Source: Roseobacter sp. (GTDB lineage: Bacteria > Pseudomonadota > Alphaproteobacteria > Rhodobacterales > Rhodobacteraceae). From it: a stretch of 64,000 bases of DNA. Positions within the stretch are counted from its first letter, which is position 1, and each line of letters starts with the position of its first letter. Below the pieces are notes generated by a model. That model searched no databases, had not been told where the DNA came from, and saw nothing but the letters and a program-made list of their open reading frames with translations. The DNA lies in assembly GCA_002731875.1 (NCBI GenBank), contig PCCY01000037.1:82557-146556 (forward strand), read 5' to 3'. Of the stretch, positions 1 through 9,264 are shown piece by piece. A program made the position numbers and the translations under genes.

Positions 1-506
1 TGATGGAGGAGGGCAAGGCGGTGGTCTGGCGCGGCCCCATGCTTATGGGGGCCTTGCAGCAGATGCTTGGTCAGGTCGAGTGGGGCGCGCTTGACGTGTT
101 GCTTGTCGACTTGCCGCCCGGAACCGGCGATGTCCAGCTTACCTTGTGTACCAAGTCCGAGCTTTCCGGGGCGATTGTGGTGTCCACGCCCCAGGACGTC
201 GCGCTGATCGACGCGCGCAAAGCCATAGACATGTTCAACACACTAAAGACACCGGTATTGGGGCTGATCGAAAACATGTCGCTTTTCGTTTGTCCTGATT
301 GCGGATCTGAACACCAGATCTTCGGTCATGGTGGCGTGGCTGCCGAGTCGGCAAAGATCGGCGTTCCCTTGCTGGGCAGTCTGCCAATTGATCTTGAGAC
401 ACGCCTGGCAGGTGATGAAGGGACTCCGATCGCGACAGGTGACGGCCCAATGGCCCAGGCCTATGCGAAGATTGCACAGGGCCTGATCGACGGCGGTATG
501 GCCTAG
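1..506 (+). CDS. mrp: Mrp/ApbC-type iron-sulfur carrier P-loop ATPase, 3' part
   Basis: This is the C-terminal ~167 residues of an Mrp/NBP35-family ATPase, a cytoplasmic protein that carries and hands over Fe-S clusters. The visible part has the family's Walker B-like stretch LLVDLPPGTGD (about residues 33-43), the QDVALIDARKAIDMF helix, and the ENMS...CPDCG segment whose CxxC (about residues 99-102) binds the bridging Fe-S cluster between two subunits. The N-terminal part with the P-loop lies before the window, so the ATG at base 3 is probably internal. The gene ends in TAG at 504-506 and is followed by nearly 1 kb without a recognisable gene, so it looks like the last gene of its unit. The family call is secure; which apoproteins it serves cannot be read from the sequence. 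Confidence 0.93.
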   Translation, partial: MEEGKAVVWRGPMLMGALQQMLGQVEWGALDVLLVDLPPGTGDVQLTLCTKSELSGAIVVSTPQDVALIDARKAIDMFNTLKTPVLGLIENMSLFVCPDCGSEHQIFGHGGVAAESAKIGVPLLGSLPIDLETRLAGDEGTPIATGDGPMAQAYAKIAQGLIDGGMA

Positions 507-1022
507 GGTGTGAGCCGATGCCGATGTGTGACGCGTTCCGGCGTCGCCCCGCAATATTCGTCGTCTGCCAATCAGCACTTCGGCCAGTGATTATGATCTC
601 GGTACTCGTGGCCCCGTCGGCGGCCGGGCCATGATTGACCAACCGCGCATCTTGCCGGGGGATGATCTGCTGTAAATGACCACGCGCTCAAGCGTCGTGG
701 GCAAGCACCTTTGGCCCGCGTCGCGACCAGCCGCAATATCGTGGCCCGGGGCGTGAGCGTCAGATGCATCCCCGGCCATTCCTTCGTTACGGTGTTGCTG
801 CACGAAGCGTGACCAAGCCCTAGCTCGTGGTGAGCGGGTTGGCGTGGGCTTCATGGGATTTCATGGGATGCGAAGAAACCGTCTCGGTCACCGAATGAAG
901 ATGATTCGGCTAATTTTAGCCGATTAATGGGCTTTACCCTTGAAACTTGTTGCAATTAGCAGGTGCCTTATGGAACAAGCCAAGAACACCCCATGTGGAT
1001 AACTGTGTGGATTCTTTTTTTA
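507..1022. other. Gene-free stretch upstream of the mraZ leader
   Basis: I recognise no gene in these ~515 bases. Open frames on both strands are short and overlap each other, and none resembles a known protein. An inverted repeat (TCGGCTA, four bases, TAGCCGA, at 906-923) lies in an AT-richer patch, with no T run after it, so it could be an operator or a weak mrp 3' hairpin. From about 890 the base composition drops towards AT, as expected where a promoter region begins. Two copies of TGTGGAT (994-1000 and 1006-1012) lie just before the candidate MraZ boxes. Confidence 0.5.
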
Positions 1023-1037
1023 CGGGAAACCGTGGGA
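1023..1037 (+). promoter_or_regulatory. Candidate MraZ boxes (two GGGA repeats, 10-bp period)
   Basis: The sequence CGGGA, five bases, TGGGA matches the known MraZ operator rule of TGGGN direct repeats separated by 5-nt spacers. An inverted TCCCA follows at 1044-1048. MraZ is known to bind such repeats at its own promoter and control the dcw cluster. Here the boxes lie ~460 bases before the mraZ start, which fits transcription beginning here and running through a long leader. Only two repeats are visible instead of the usual three or four, so this is a candidate only. A possible -35/-10 pair (TTGTCC at 1041, TACATG at 1063, spacer 16) is weak. Confidence 0.45.
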
Positions 1038-1039
1038 AA

Positions 1040-1435
1040 TTTGTCCCAGTTTCGGAATCGTCTACATGATGTGTATTTGGGTAATATTTGATCTATATGT
1101 GCGAAGTCTTTGGTATCTAACCTCGCTAGATGTTGTTTTTTCAACCTGTGCAAAACCAAATCCGGTGTCCTGAAGCGAAAAAAACTATGGACGCCCATGA
1201 ATTCCCATGGCATCCCTAGTGCATCGGATGAGAACGAGACACGGGGCACCAAACGACCCCAAGACCAAATAAAAACTCTAGCAGGTTCATACAGGCACCT
1301 CGCTTTCATCAGACCACGAGATCCGGCGCGCGAGCGAGCAGACATCCCCCCAGGTGGCGCGCGCAGTCGGACTTCCCCGCCAAGGCGGGACGGGCGGCGG
1401 GTTGATCAGTGGCAGCAGATCAACCCGCCGTTTTT
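1040..1435 (+). ncRNA. upsM: UpsM-like leader RNA of the dcw cluster
   Basis: In Rhodobacter sphaeroides the dcw cluster is preceded by an unusually long 5' leader from which the sRNA UpsM arises by termination before mraZ (established knowledge). This window shows the same layout: candidate MraZ boxes at ~1030, about 400 bases without a convincing gene, and a 13-bp GC-rich hairpin followed by TTTTT ending at 1435, 58 bases before the mraZ start. The leader is AT-rich for this genome in its first half. The 5' end is not determined by the sequence; the start given here is only the earliest likely limit. The UpsM identity is inferred from position and terminator, not from alignment. Confidence 0.55.
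1395..1435 (+). terminator. Strong intrinsic terminator inside the mraZ leader
   Basis: A perfect 13-bp stem (1395-1407 with 1418-1430, core GGCGGGTTGATC) encloses a 10-base loop and is followed by TTTTT at 1431-1435. It lies upstream of mraZ, not downstream of a gene. It should therefore end most leader transcripts and leave read-through to feed the division genes. Confidence 0.85.
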
Positions 1436-1493
1436 ACTTCCACCACAGGGGCAACGATTTAAGGCGCGCATGCGTCACAGGCAGGGATAGTAC

Positions 1494-1997
1494 GTGAGCC
1501 GCAGGTTCAGAGGCGAAGGCCAACACAAAGTCGATACGAAGGGGCGGGTGTCTATCCCAGCCTCTTTTCGGCGTGTGTTGGAAGCCAATGACCCGAACTG
1601 GCAAAACGGAGGCACACCCGAGCTGGTGATTGTGTACGGCGATAGCCGCCGCAACTATCTGGAATGTTACACGATGCGCGCGATCGAAGAGGTCGATGAC
1701 AAGATCGATGCCCTGCCGCGCGGATCGATGGAACGCAAGATGCTCCAGCGTCTGTTCCACGGTCAGTCGTTTCCAACGTCGGTAGACGAGACAGGACGCC
1801 TGGTGCTGCCTGCCAAACTGCGCAACAAGATCGACCTGGACGCGGAGGCATTTTTTATCGCGGCTGGCGATACCTTCCAAATCTGGAAACCGGAAACCTA
1901 CGAGACCGAGGAAAAGGCGCGCGAAGAGGAATGGCTGGACGACCTGCCAGAAGACTTTGACCCGCTGATTTTCCTGGACCGCAAGCCGGAGTCGTAA
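1494..1997 (+). CDS. mraZ: Transcriptional regulator MraZ
   Basis: MraZ is a ring-forming DNA-binding protein with two SpoVT-AbrB-like beta-barrel domains. It binds TGGGN repeats and represses or tunes its own operon and the dcw genes. Both half-domain signatures are present: [13 protein letters not shown] (about residues 14-26) and [13 protein letters not shown] (about 98-110). At 167 residues it is somewhat longer than the ~150-residue enterobacterial form, with an acidic C-terminal extension. The start is GTG, preceded by AGGGA six to seven bases upstream. rsmH follows after five bases, so the two are surely co-transcribed. Expression probably depends on read-through of the leader terminator at 1395-1435. 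Confidence 0.95.
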   Translation: MSRRFRGEGQHKVDTKGRVSIPASFRRVLEANDPNWQNGGTPELVIVYGDSRRNYLECYTMRAIEEVDDKIDALPRGSMERKMLQRLFHGQSFPTSVDETGRLVLPAKLRNKIDLDAEAFFIAAGDTFQIWKPETYETEEKAREEEWLDDLPEDFDPLIFLDRKPES

Positions 1998-2002
1998 GGG
2001 TC

Positions 2003-2995
2003 ATGTCCGCCGCCACTGACACCGGTTCCGCCCCCCACACCCCCGTTTTGCTTCGCCCGTTACTTGCCGCCGTGGCTCCTGTCACGGGGCGTTGGCTGGA
2101 TGGTACCTTTGGTGCAGGCGGATATACCCGTGGCTTGCTTGACGCCGGTGCCGACCAGGTGGTCGCCGTTGATCGCGATCCGCTGGCCTTTGAAATGGCG
2201 CAGCCATGGGCGGGGGACTATGGCGATAAAATCGTCATGCAGCGTGGCGTTTTCTCGAGAATGGATGAATACGCCCGCGATCTGGACGGTATAGTGCTGG
2301 ATCTGGGCGTGTCGTCGATGCAGCTGGATCTGGCCGAGCGTGGCTTTTCATTTATGCGCGACGGGCCGCTTGATATGCGCATGAGCCAGGACGGCCCGTC
2401 TGCCGCTGATCTGGTTAACGACGCAGAAGAAGAGACTCTTGCCAACATCCTGTTTCAATATGGCGAAGAGCGGGCCAGTCGGCGCATCGCGAAGGCAATC
2501 GTCAGGGCCCGGCAGGATGCTCCGATCACGACGACACTTGCGCTTGCGGGGCTTGTCGAGGGGTGCCTGCCGCGATCAAAGCCCGGTCAGTCGCACCCCG
2601 CGACCCGCAGCTTTCAAGCGCTGCGCATTGCCGTGAACAATGAATACGGCGAGTTATTCGAAGGGCTTATGGCCGCTGAGCGGGCGTTGAAGCCCGGTGG
2701 ACAACTGGCTGTGGTTACCTTCCACTCGGTTGAAGACCGGATGGTCAAACGGTTTTTGACGGCGCGCGCCGGCACGGGGGGCAATGCCAACCGATACGCA
2801 CCTGAAATACAGGTTGAAGCGCCGCAATTTCGGGTAGAGAAGCGCAAGGCCATCGGCCCGGATGCGCAGGAATTGGAAGAAAACCCGCGCAGTCGATCAG
2901 CGAAGCTGCGTGTGGCTGTCCGCACGGATGCGCCATCCGGTTCGGTCGATGCCAAATCTATCGGTATGCCTATGGTCAAGGGATTATCCATATGA
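2003..2995 (+). CDS. rsmH: 16S rRNA (cytosine1402-N4)-methyltransferase RsmH
   Basis: RsmH (MraW) uses S-adenosylmethionine to methylate N4 of C1402 in the decoding centre of 16S rRNA. The 330-residue protein has the SAM-binding loop [14 protein letters not shown] (33-46), the acidic strand AVDRDP (55-60), the [11 protein letters not shown] motif, and the late motifs [18 protein letters not shown] and [14 protein letters not shown] typical of the family. It starts five bases after mraZ and its TGA overlaps the ftsL start as ATGA, so translation is probably coupled. The conserved place between mraZ and ftsL leaves no doubt. Confidence 0.97.
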   Translation: MSAATDTGSAPHTPVLLRPLLAAVAPVTGRWLDGTFGAGGYTRGLLDAGADQVVAVDRDPLAFEMAQPWAGDYGDKIVMQRGVFSRMDEYARDLDGIVLDLGVSSMQLDLAERGFSFMRDGPLDMRMSQDGPSAADLVNDAEEETLANILFQYGEERASRRIAKAIVRARQDAPITTTLALAGLVEGCLPRSKPGQSHPATRSFQALRIAVNNEYGELFEGLMAAERALKPGGQLAVVTFHSVEDRMVKRFLTARAGTGGNANRYAPEIQVEAPQFRVEKRKAIGPDAQELEENPRSRSAKLRVAVRTDAPSGSVDAKSIGMPMVKGLSI

Positions 2996-3345
2996 GAACA
3001 GTGCTTTACATCCTCACCACCCTTTGTGTGATCGGGTTGGCATTCTGGGCATACCGCGAGAATTACGCCACTCAGAAAGCGCTGAGTGACACGGATAATC
3101 TGCGCGCTGAAATCCGGGATGCCTATAGCAGGCTGGCGGTTCTCAGGGCCGAATGGGCGTATCTGAACCGCCCCGATCGTCTGCGTGACCTCGCCGAGAT
3201 GAATTTTGACAGATTGAACCTGCTGCCTTTGCACCCCGATCAGTTTGGGCAGATCGATCAGGTCAGCTATCCGCCGCTGCCTGAACTGCCGTTGCTGGAA
3301 ATCACCGACGGCATAGATGTATCTTCCATGGAGGTCGCAGAATGA
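2992..3345 (+). CDS. ftsL: Cell division protein FtsL
   Basis: FtsL is a small bitopic membrane protein of the divisome that links FtsQ to the FtsWI synthase. This 117-residue protein has a short cytoplasmic start, one membrane helix (about residues 4-21), and a periplasmic coiled-coil stretch (about 27-62, rich in Ala, Leu, Glu and Arg) ending with the [14 protein letters not shown] segment common to alphaproteobacterial FtsL. Sequence conservation is low in this family. The call rests on topology and on the position between rsmH and ftsI, with ATGA overlaps on both sides. FtsB, its usual partner, is not encoded in this window. Confidence 0.9.
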   Translation: MRTVLYILTTLCVIGLAFWAYRENYATQKALSDTDNLRAEIRDAYSRLAVLRAEWAYLNRPDRLRDLAEMNFDRLNLLPLHPDQFGQIDQVSYPPLPELPLLEITDGIDVSSMEVAE

Positions 3346-5129
3346 TCCGTACTCCGCTGCGCCCGCTTGCCCGTATTCTCGAGGCCCGCCAAAAAGGCGA
3401 AAACCCCGACGCGATCGAGCGTGAAAACAAGCGTATCCGTCACGAACAGATGCGCGATGCATCCCGTCAGCGTGCCGAGGGCCGCCTGCTGGTGTTGGGC
3501 GTCTTCTTTTTCTGTGCGTTTGCCGTCGTCGGCGCGCGGATGGGGGTTATCGCCACCACCGACCCGACAGAACCACGCGCCGCTGCGCCCGGTTCAGTGA
3601 TTTCAGCCACGCGTGCGGATATCGTGGACCGCAATGGCAATTTGCTTGCCACCAACTTTGAAACCCGGGCGCTGTACGCACAGCCGCACCACATGATTGA
3701 TCCGGTGCGGGCAGCGAAAAAGCTGATGAAAGTCTTTCCCGATCTGAACGAAGAGCGGCTGATCCGCGACTTTACCGGCAAGCGCAAGTTTTTGTGGATA
3801 AAAAAGAAAATCAGTCCCGAGCAGATGCAGGCCGTGCATGACATCGGCGAACCGGGCTTGCTGTTTGCGCCGCGCGACATGCGTTTGTATCCCAACGGAA
3901 CGCTCGCGGCCCATATTCTGGGCGGTTCCAGTTTTGGTCGCGAAGGTGTGCACGGGGCAGAGGTGATCGGCGTTGCCGGCGTCGAGAAATATTTTGATGA
4001 TTATCTTCGGGATCCTGCCAATGGCAACAAGCCGTTGGAGCTTTCGCTTGATATGACGGTTCAGGCCGCGTCAGAACGGGTTCTCTATGGCGGTATGAAG
4101 TTGATGAACGCAAAGGGTGCCACTTCGGTTCTGATGGATGTTCACACGGGTGAGGTGATCAGCGCGGTATCGTTGCCATCTTTCGACCCCAACGATCGCC
4201 CCCGTGTTTCGCTGACAGGCGATGCATCCGACAGTCCGCTGTTCAACCGTTCGGTACAAGGCGTGTACGAACTGGGTTCGGTGTTCAAGATATTTACCGC
4301 AGCACAGGCCATCGATCTGGGGCTGGTCACCGCTGACACGGTTATAGATACATCTGGCCCGATGAAAGTCGGCGGTTTCCGTATCGGTGAATTCAAGAAC
4401 AAAAACTATGGTGAGCAATCGGTTACCGGTATCATCGTGCACAGTTCTAACCGAGGCACCGGACGTCTGGCGCTGCAAATCGGTGCAGAACGTCAACAGA
4501 AGTTCCTGAAAAGCCTGGGCTTTTTTGAACCCACCCCGTTCGAGATCATCGAGGCATCCAGCGGTAAGCCGCTGTTGCCGCAAAAGTGGACAGAGCTTAG
4601 CACAGTGACGATTTCGTACGGACACGGGCTATCGTCCAGCCCGATGCATTTGGCAGCCGGGTATGCGACAATTGCCAATGGCGGGCGCAAGGTCACGCCG
4701 ACGCTGCGCAAGCAAACCACCCCCGTACTGGGAGAGCAGGTCATGTCCGAACGCGCGGCTGCCGATGCTCGCAAAATGCTGCGTGCCGTGGTTACCGAAG
4801 GCACGGCCAGCTTCGCCGAAGTTCCGGGATACCATATCGGCGGCAAGACCGGCACGGCAGACAAACCGAAGCCAACCGGCGGGTATTACGAAGACAAGGT
4901 CATCGCCACCTTTGCCGGTATGTTTCCGGCATACGATCCTAAATATGTCTTGATCGTCACCCTGGACGAACCCGTTGAAACATCTGGCGATAAACCGCGC
5001 CGCACCGCCGGATGGACAGCCGTTCCAGTCGCTGCGGAAATGGTCCGCCGCGTCGCCCCCCTGCTGGGACTGCGACCGACTGTTGAACCGGGCAGCATCG
5101 CTGATATAACGCTGTCCAGCAGCAACTGA
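3342..5129 (+). CDS. ftsI: Penicillin-binding protein FtsI (septal transpeptidase)
   Basis: FtsI (PBP3) is the class B penicillin-binding protein that cross-links septal peptidoglycan together with FtsW. The 595-residue protein has a basic cytoplasmic tail, a membrane helix around residues 48-68, a pedestal (PBP dimer) domain, and a transpeptidase domain with all three active-site motifs: S313-V-F-K316, S368-S-N370 and K502-T-G-T505. Its start overlaps the ftsL stop (ATGA). murE follows 16 bases after its stop. The periplasmic domain is intact and of normal length. Confidence 0.97.
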   Translation: MIRTPLRPLARILEARQKGENPDAIERENKRIRHEQMRDASRQRAEGRLLVLGVFFFCAFAVVGARMGVIATTDPTEPRAAAPGSVISATRADIVDRNGNLLATNFETRALYAQPHHMIDPVRAAKKLMKVFPDLNEERLIRDFTGKRKFLWIKKKISPEQMQAVHDIGEPGLLFAPRDMRLYPNGTLAAHILGGSSFGREGVHGAEVIGVAGVEKYFDDYLRDPANGNKPLELSLDMTVQAASERVLYGGMKLMNAKGATSVLMDVHTGEVISAVSLPSFDPNDRPRVSLTGDASDSPLFNRSVQGVYELGSVFKIFTAAQAIDLGLVTADTVIDTSGPMKVGGFRIGEFKNKNYGEQSVTGIIVHSSNRGTGRLALQIGAERQQKFLKSLGFFEPTPFEIIEASSGKPLLPQKWTELSTVTISYGHGLSSSPMHLAAGYATIANGGRKVTPTLRKQTTPVLGEQVMSERAAADARKMLRAVVTEGTASFAEVPGYHIGGKTGTADKPKPTGGYYEDKVIATFAGMFPAYDPKYVLIVTLDEPVETSGDKPRRTAGWTAVPVAAEMVRRVAPLLGLRPTVEPGSIADITLSSSN

Positions 5130-5145
5130 TAAAGAGCGTTCCCCG

Positions 5146-6627
5146 ATGGGCAGACAGGCCGTCCCACTGACTTCGTTAGGTCTGACCGCGAAGAAAGGCG
5201 ACAACCCTTGGATTACGGGCATCGCAGTGGATAGCCGGCAGGTGACGCCGGGGACCCTGTTCGCCGCCATGCCAGGCAGCACTGTACACGGTGCCGCTTT
5301 TATCAAATATGCGTTGCAACAGGGCGCGAACGCTGTTTTGACCGATGCGGCCGGAGCCGCCCTTGCAAAAGATGCTCTTGCCAAGGCAGCGGTTGCCGTT
5401 GTCGTAACCGATGCCCCCCGCGAGGCTCTTTCGCGCGCCGCAGCACTGTGGTTCGGAGCACAGCCAGCGACCATGGTCGCGGTGACTGGCACCAACGGCA
5501 AGACCTCTGTCAGCACTTTTGTTCGGCAAATATGGATCGAAATGGACCTCGCCGCCATCAATCTCGGGACCACCGGGGTCGAAGGCGCATGGACGGCTCC
5601 GTTGGCCCACACCACGCCGGAACCAATCACCCTGCACCGGACCTTGGCCGAGGCCAGCGCCAATGGCATTACCCATGCGGCCATGGAAGCATCAAGTCAC
5701 GGCTTGGACCAACGCCGTCTGGACGGTGTCACCTTGAAAGCTGCCGGCTTTACCAACTTCACCCAGGACCACTTGGATTATCACGATACTTTCGAAGCAT
5801 ATTTTGACGCTAAGGCTGGACTGTTTGCGCGCGTGCTCCCCGAAGATGGCGTTGCCGTGATTAACGTGGACGATCCCAGGGGGGTAGACATGGCGTCAAT
5901 CGCCCGCGCGCGCGGGTGCGAGGTGATCAGCGTAGGTCGGGATGGGGGGGACTTGCACCTGACCGGGCAACGCTTTGACGCCACCGGGCAGGACCTTCGC
6001 TTTACATGGCGGGGCAAGGTCTATCAAAAGCGGCTGAACCTGATCGGTGGATTTCAGGCGGACAACGTTCTTCTGGCTGCCGGACTCGTCATCGCCTGCG
6101 GAGCCAAACCTGCGGACGTATTTGACACGTTGCCGCATTTAGTTACCGTGCGGGGCCGGATGCAGTTGGCCGCGACGCGCGATAACGGCGGCGCGGTTTT
6201 CGTCGATTACGCGCATACCCCCGACGCCGTCGCCACCGCGCTTGCCGCGATGCGCCCCCATGTCATGGGCCGACTGGTCGCTATTGTCGGGGCCGGGGGG
6301 GACCGTGACCGTGCCAAACGCCCGTTGATGGGGAAAGCGGCGGCCCAACACGCCGACCTGGTGATTGTCACCGATGACAATCCGCGCACCGAAGACCCCG
6401 CGTCGATACGTGCGGCCGTGTTGCAAGGTGCGCCGCTGGCGACAGAAGTCGGTGACCGCGCTGAAGCGATCTTGCGCGGGATCGACGCGATCGGCCCCGG
6501 CGACGCCTTGCTGATTGCCGGTAAAGGTCATGAAACCGGGCAGATAATCGGCGATGACATTTTGCCGTTCGATGATGTGGAACACGCAAGCGTGGCAGTG
6601 GCTGCGCTGGATGGGAGACTGGCATGA
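5146..6627 (+). CDS. murE: UDP-MurNAc-L-Ala-D-Glu:meso-diaminopimelate ligase MurE
   Basis: MurE is the cytoplasmic ATP-dependent ligase that adds the third amino acid of the stem peptide to UDP-MurNAc-L-Ala-D-Glu. It has the Mur P-loop GTNGKT (115-120), the central-domain motif EASSHGLDQRR, and the C-terminal D411-N-P-R414 motif. In this family that motif marks meso-diaminopimelate rather than lysine as substrate, as expected for a Gram-negative wall. Length (493 residues) is normal. The stop overlaps the murF start as ATGA, so the two ligases are likely translated in a coupled way. Confidence 0.97.
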   Translation: MGRQAVPLTSLGLTAKKGDNPWITGIAVDSRQVTPGTLFAAMPGSTVHGAAFIKYALQQGANAVLTDAAGAALAKDALAKAAVAVVVTDAPREALSRAAALWFGAQPATMVAVTGTNGKTSVSTFVRQIWIEMDLAAINLGTTGVEGAWTAPLAHTTPEPITLHRTLAEASANGITHAAMEASSHGLDQRRLDGVTLKAAGFTNFTQDHLDYHDTFEAYFDAKAGLFARVLPEDGVAVINVDDPRGVDMASIARARGCEVISVGRDGGDLHLTGQRFDATGQDLRFTWRGKVYQKRLNLIGGFQADNVLLAAGLVIACGAKPADVFDTLPHLVTVRGRMQLAATRDNGGAVFVDYAHTPDAVATALAAMRPHVMGRLVAIVGAGGDRDRAKRPLMGKAAAQHADLVIVTDDNPRTEDPASIRAAVLQGAPLATEVGDRAEAILRGIDAIGPGDALLIAGKGHETGQIIGDDILPFDDVEHASVAVAALDGRLA

Positions 6628-8075
6628 GCCTGTGGACAGCAGCAGAGGCAGCGCAAGCCACCGGTGGCCGCGCTGTGGGCGATTGGCAGTGTGACGGGGT
6701 ATCTATTGACACCCGTAGCATCGAACCTGGCGACTTGTTTGTCGCCCTCAAGGATGTGCGTGATGGTCACGACTTTGTGGCCGCGGCCTTGAAAAAAGGG
6801 GCAGGGGCAGCGTTGGTAAGCCGGGTTCCCGACGATGTGCCCGAGGGCGCGCCATTGCTGGTGGTTAGGGACGTATTAAGCGGGCTCGAGGCATTGGGAG
6901 CGGCCGCGCGGGCACGCACCCGGGCAAAAGTCGCGGCGGTGACCGGAAGCGTCGGGAAAACCTCTACCAAGGAAATGCTGCTGGCGATCTTTGCCGATCA
7001 GGGGCGGGCACATGCATCGGTCGAAAGTTACAACAATCACTGGGGGGTTCCCCTGACGCTGGCGCGAATGCCTGTCGACACCGACTATGCGGTGATCGAG
7101 ATCGGCATGAACCACCCCGGCGAGATCGCCCCGTTGTCCAGGCTTGCACGCCCTGACGTGGCGCTGATCACAACGGTGGCCGCCGTTCACCTTGAGGCAT
7201 TCGCCAACGTCGCTGAAATTGCGGTCGAGAAAGCCGCTATATTCGAAGGCCTTGCCCCGGGCGGCGTCGCTGTGATCAACGCCGATATCGAACATGCCGC
7301 GATTCTGATGGCCAAGGCAGTGGACTGTCGCCTGCGTGAAGTCGAATTCGGTGAACACGGGTTTCACTACAAACTGGCCGAGGTGCTGGTGCAAGGCGAC
7401 ACCACGGTTGTACGCGCCGATGCCGATGGAACGCCGCTTTTGTTCAAGATCGGGACACCGGGGCGGCATTTCGCGATGAACGCACTCGGGGCGCTGGCTG
7501 TCGCCGAGGCGATGGGAGCGGACCTCGCTCTGGCCTCGGCATCCCTGGGGCGCTGGACCCCCTACAAGGGGCGTGGCGTCCGCGAGGTCATCCATTTGGA
7601 TGCGGTCGACACACATCTGACCTTGGACCTGATCGACGACAGCTATAACGCCAATCCAACGTCGATGGCCGCCGCGCTCGAGGTGTTGGCCGCGTCCGAG
7701 GTCACGCATGATATCGGTCGCGTCAGCAAGGGGCGTCGGATCGCGTATTTGGGAGATATGAAAGAACTCGGACCCGATGAAATCGCTCTTCATGCGGGGC
7801 TGGCGCATTTGCATGCCACCCAACAATTGGATGTGATCCACTGCGTCGGGCCGCTGATGCGGTCGCTGTATGATCTGCTTCCTGCCCACCAGCGGGGGGA
7901 ATGGGCCGCGACCTCGGATGCGCTGTTACCGGGTCTAAGCGGCCATCTGGACAGTGGCGATGTTGTGCTGGCCAAAGGTTCATTGTCGATGAAACTTGGT
8001 CTAATCGTTGACGCGATCCGCAAAATGGGCCATCCGGTGCCGAACGAGGTGCAGGGCCAGGCCCCTGTCAGATAA
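6624..8075 (+). CDS. murF: UDP-MurNAc-tripeptide:D-Ala-D-Ala ligase MurF
   Basis: MurF adds the D-Ala-D-Ala dipeptide made by Ddl to the UDP-MurNAc tripeptide, completing the soluble precursor. Residues 108-113 form the ATP-binding loop GSVGKT. EIGMNHPGEI and the DSYNANPTSM motif are characteristic of MurF among the Mur ligases. The 483-residue length is normal. It overlaps murE and is followed after 17 bases by mraY, which takes over its product at the membrane. Confidence 0.96.
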   Translation: MSLWTAAEAAQATGGRAVGDWQCDGVSIDTRSIEPGDLFVALKDVRDGHDFVAAALKKGAGAALVSRVPDDVPEGAPLLVVRDVLSGLEALGAAARARTRAKVAAVTGSVGKTSTKEMLLAIFADQGRAHASVESYNNHWGVPLTLARMPVDTDYAVIEIGMNHPGEIAPLSRLARPDVALITTVAAVHLEAFANVAEIAVEKAAIFEGLAPGGVAVINADIEHAAILMAKAVDCRLREVEFGEHGFHYKLAEVLVQGDTTVVRADADGTPLLFKIGTPGRHFAMNALGALAVAEAMGADLALASASLGRWTPYKGRGVREVIHLDAVDTHLTLDLIDDSYNANPTSMAAALEVLAASEVTHDIGRVSKGRRIAYLGDMKELGPDEIALHAGLAHLHATQQLDVIHCVGPLMRSLYDLLPAHQRGEWAATSDALLPGLSGHLDSGDVVLAKGSLSMKLGLIVDAIRKMGHPVPNEVQGQAPVR

Positions 8076-8092
8076 TGAGTTAGGACGTGTAG

Positions 8093-9175
8093 ATGCTGTA
8101 TTGGTTGACCCTGCTGTCAGATGGTGGCGATTTCTTCAACCTTTTCCGCTACATCACGTTTCGAGCCGGCGGTGCATTCCTGACGGCGCTGCTGTTTGGG
8201 TTTCTGTTCGGGCAACCCCTGATAAACGTCTTGCGGAAGCGCCAGGGTAAGGGCCAGCCCATTCGAGACGACGGCCCCGAGGGGCATTTCGTGAAGGCTG
8301 GCACGCCGACGATGGGCGGGCTTTTGATTGTGGGTGCCCTGCTGACCTCGACCTTGATATGGGCGCGGCTTGATAATCCTTTCGTTTGGATGGTTTTGCT
8401 GGTCACGGTGGCCTTTGCCGCCATCGGCTTTGCCGACGATTATGCGAAGGTAAGCAAGCAGAACACAAAGGGCGTATCGAGCAAGATGCGGCTGTTATTG
8501 GGCTTTGTCATCGCCGGTGTCGCGGCCTATTGGGCGGCGCAGTTTCACCCGGTCGAATTGCAGAACCAGTTGGCCCTGCCGGTCTTCAAGAACACCTTGA
8601 TCAATCTGGGCTATATGTTCGTTCCGTTTTCTATTCTGGTCATCGTAGGTGCCGCGAATGCGGTGAACCTGACCGATGGTCTGGATGGGCTGGCGATCAT
8701 GCCGGTCATGATTGCATCAGGTGCCCTGGGTGTAATCGCCTATGCAGTCGGGCGCGTCGACTTTACCGAATATCTCGACGTGCACTATGTGCCCGGTACG
8801 GGCGAGATACTGGTGTTCACCGCAGGGCTTTTTGGTGGGGGACTGGGATTTTTGTGGTACAATGCCCCGCCTGCGGCCGTGTTCATGGGCGATACGGGGT
8901 CGTTGGCCCTGGGAGGGGCCCTGGGGGCCATCGCGGTGGCGACCAAGCACGAACTGGTGCTGGCGATCGTTGGCGGGCTTTTCGTGGTCGAGGCGCTGTC
9001 GGTGATCATTCAGGTCCTGTACTTCAAGCGCACCGGCAAACGCGTATTTCTGATGGCACCCATTCATCACCATTACGAGAAAAAAGGATGGGCCGAGCCG
9101 CAGATCGTCATCCGCTTCTGGATTATTTCGCTTATTCTGGCGATGATCGGGCTGGCGACGCTGAAGGTCCGCTGA
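8093..9175 (+). CDS. mraY: Phospho-N-acetylmuramoyl-pentapeptide transferase MraY
   Basis: MraY moves phospho-MurNAc-pentapeptide from UDP to undecaprenyl phosphate, forming lipid I at the inner face of the membrane. The 360-residue polytopic protein shows the catalytic FADDYAK motif, the [13 protein letters not shown] loop and the cytoplasmic HHHYEKKGW motif, all signatures of the family, with about ten hydrophobic helices. An AGGA lies eight to nine bases before the ATG. This is the last plus-strand gene before the cluster is interrupted by an opposite-strand glutaminase; a terminator-like repeat lies 90 bases downstream. Confidence 0.97.
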   Translation: MLYWLTLLSDGGDFFNLFRYITFRAGGAFLTALLFGFLFGQPLINVLRKRQGKGQPIRDDGPEGHFVKAGTPTMGGLLIVGALLTSTLIWARLDNPFVWMVLLVTVAFAAIGFADDYAKVSKQNTKGVSSKMRLLLGFVIAGVAAYWAAQFHPVELQNQLALPVFKNTLINLGYMFVPFSILVIVGAANAVNLTDGLDGLAIMPVMIASGALGVIAYAVGRVDFTEYLDVHYVPGTGEILVFTAGLFGGGLGFLWYNAPPAAVFMGDTGSLALGGALGAIAVATKHELVLAIVGGLFVVEALSVIIQVLYFKRTGKRVFLMAPIHHHYEKKGWAEPQIVIRFWIISLILAMIGLATLKVR

Positions 9176-9264
9176 CGGCACGGGATAAGTGACGCGGATG
9201 TGTGACGTGTTCGCGCGGTCGGGCAGCGTGCCACGACCGGACGACCGGTTCGGGAGAGGACGGA

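Noticed and set aside
517..560. Short similarity to 9195-9225 (GATGTGTGACG followed by GTTC)
   Set aside because: About 15 matching bases without hairpin or further copies; may be chance.
968..1345. 125-codon minus-strand open frame opposite the leader
   Set aside because: No family resemblance, unusual composition, and it overlaps the candidate promoter and MraZ boxes.
1110..1490. 126-codon plus-strand open frame in the mraZ leader
   Set aside because: It runs straight through the 13-bp terminator hairpin, is rich in Arg and Pro, has no ribosome-binding site and no family resemblance.
4629..5684. 351-codon minus-strand frame opposite ftsI/murE
   Set aside because: Shadow of two certain genes; the product looks like no protein family and arises from GC-rich codon positions.
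8386..9192. 268-codon plus-strand frame inside mraY
   Set aside because: Out-of-frame shadow of mraY, with Arg/Gly/Cys-rich composition.
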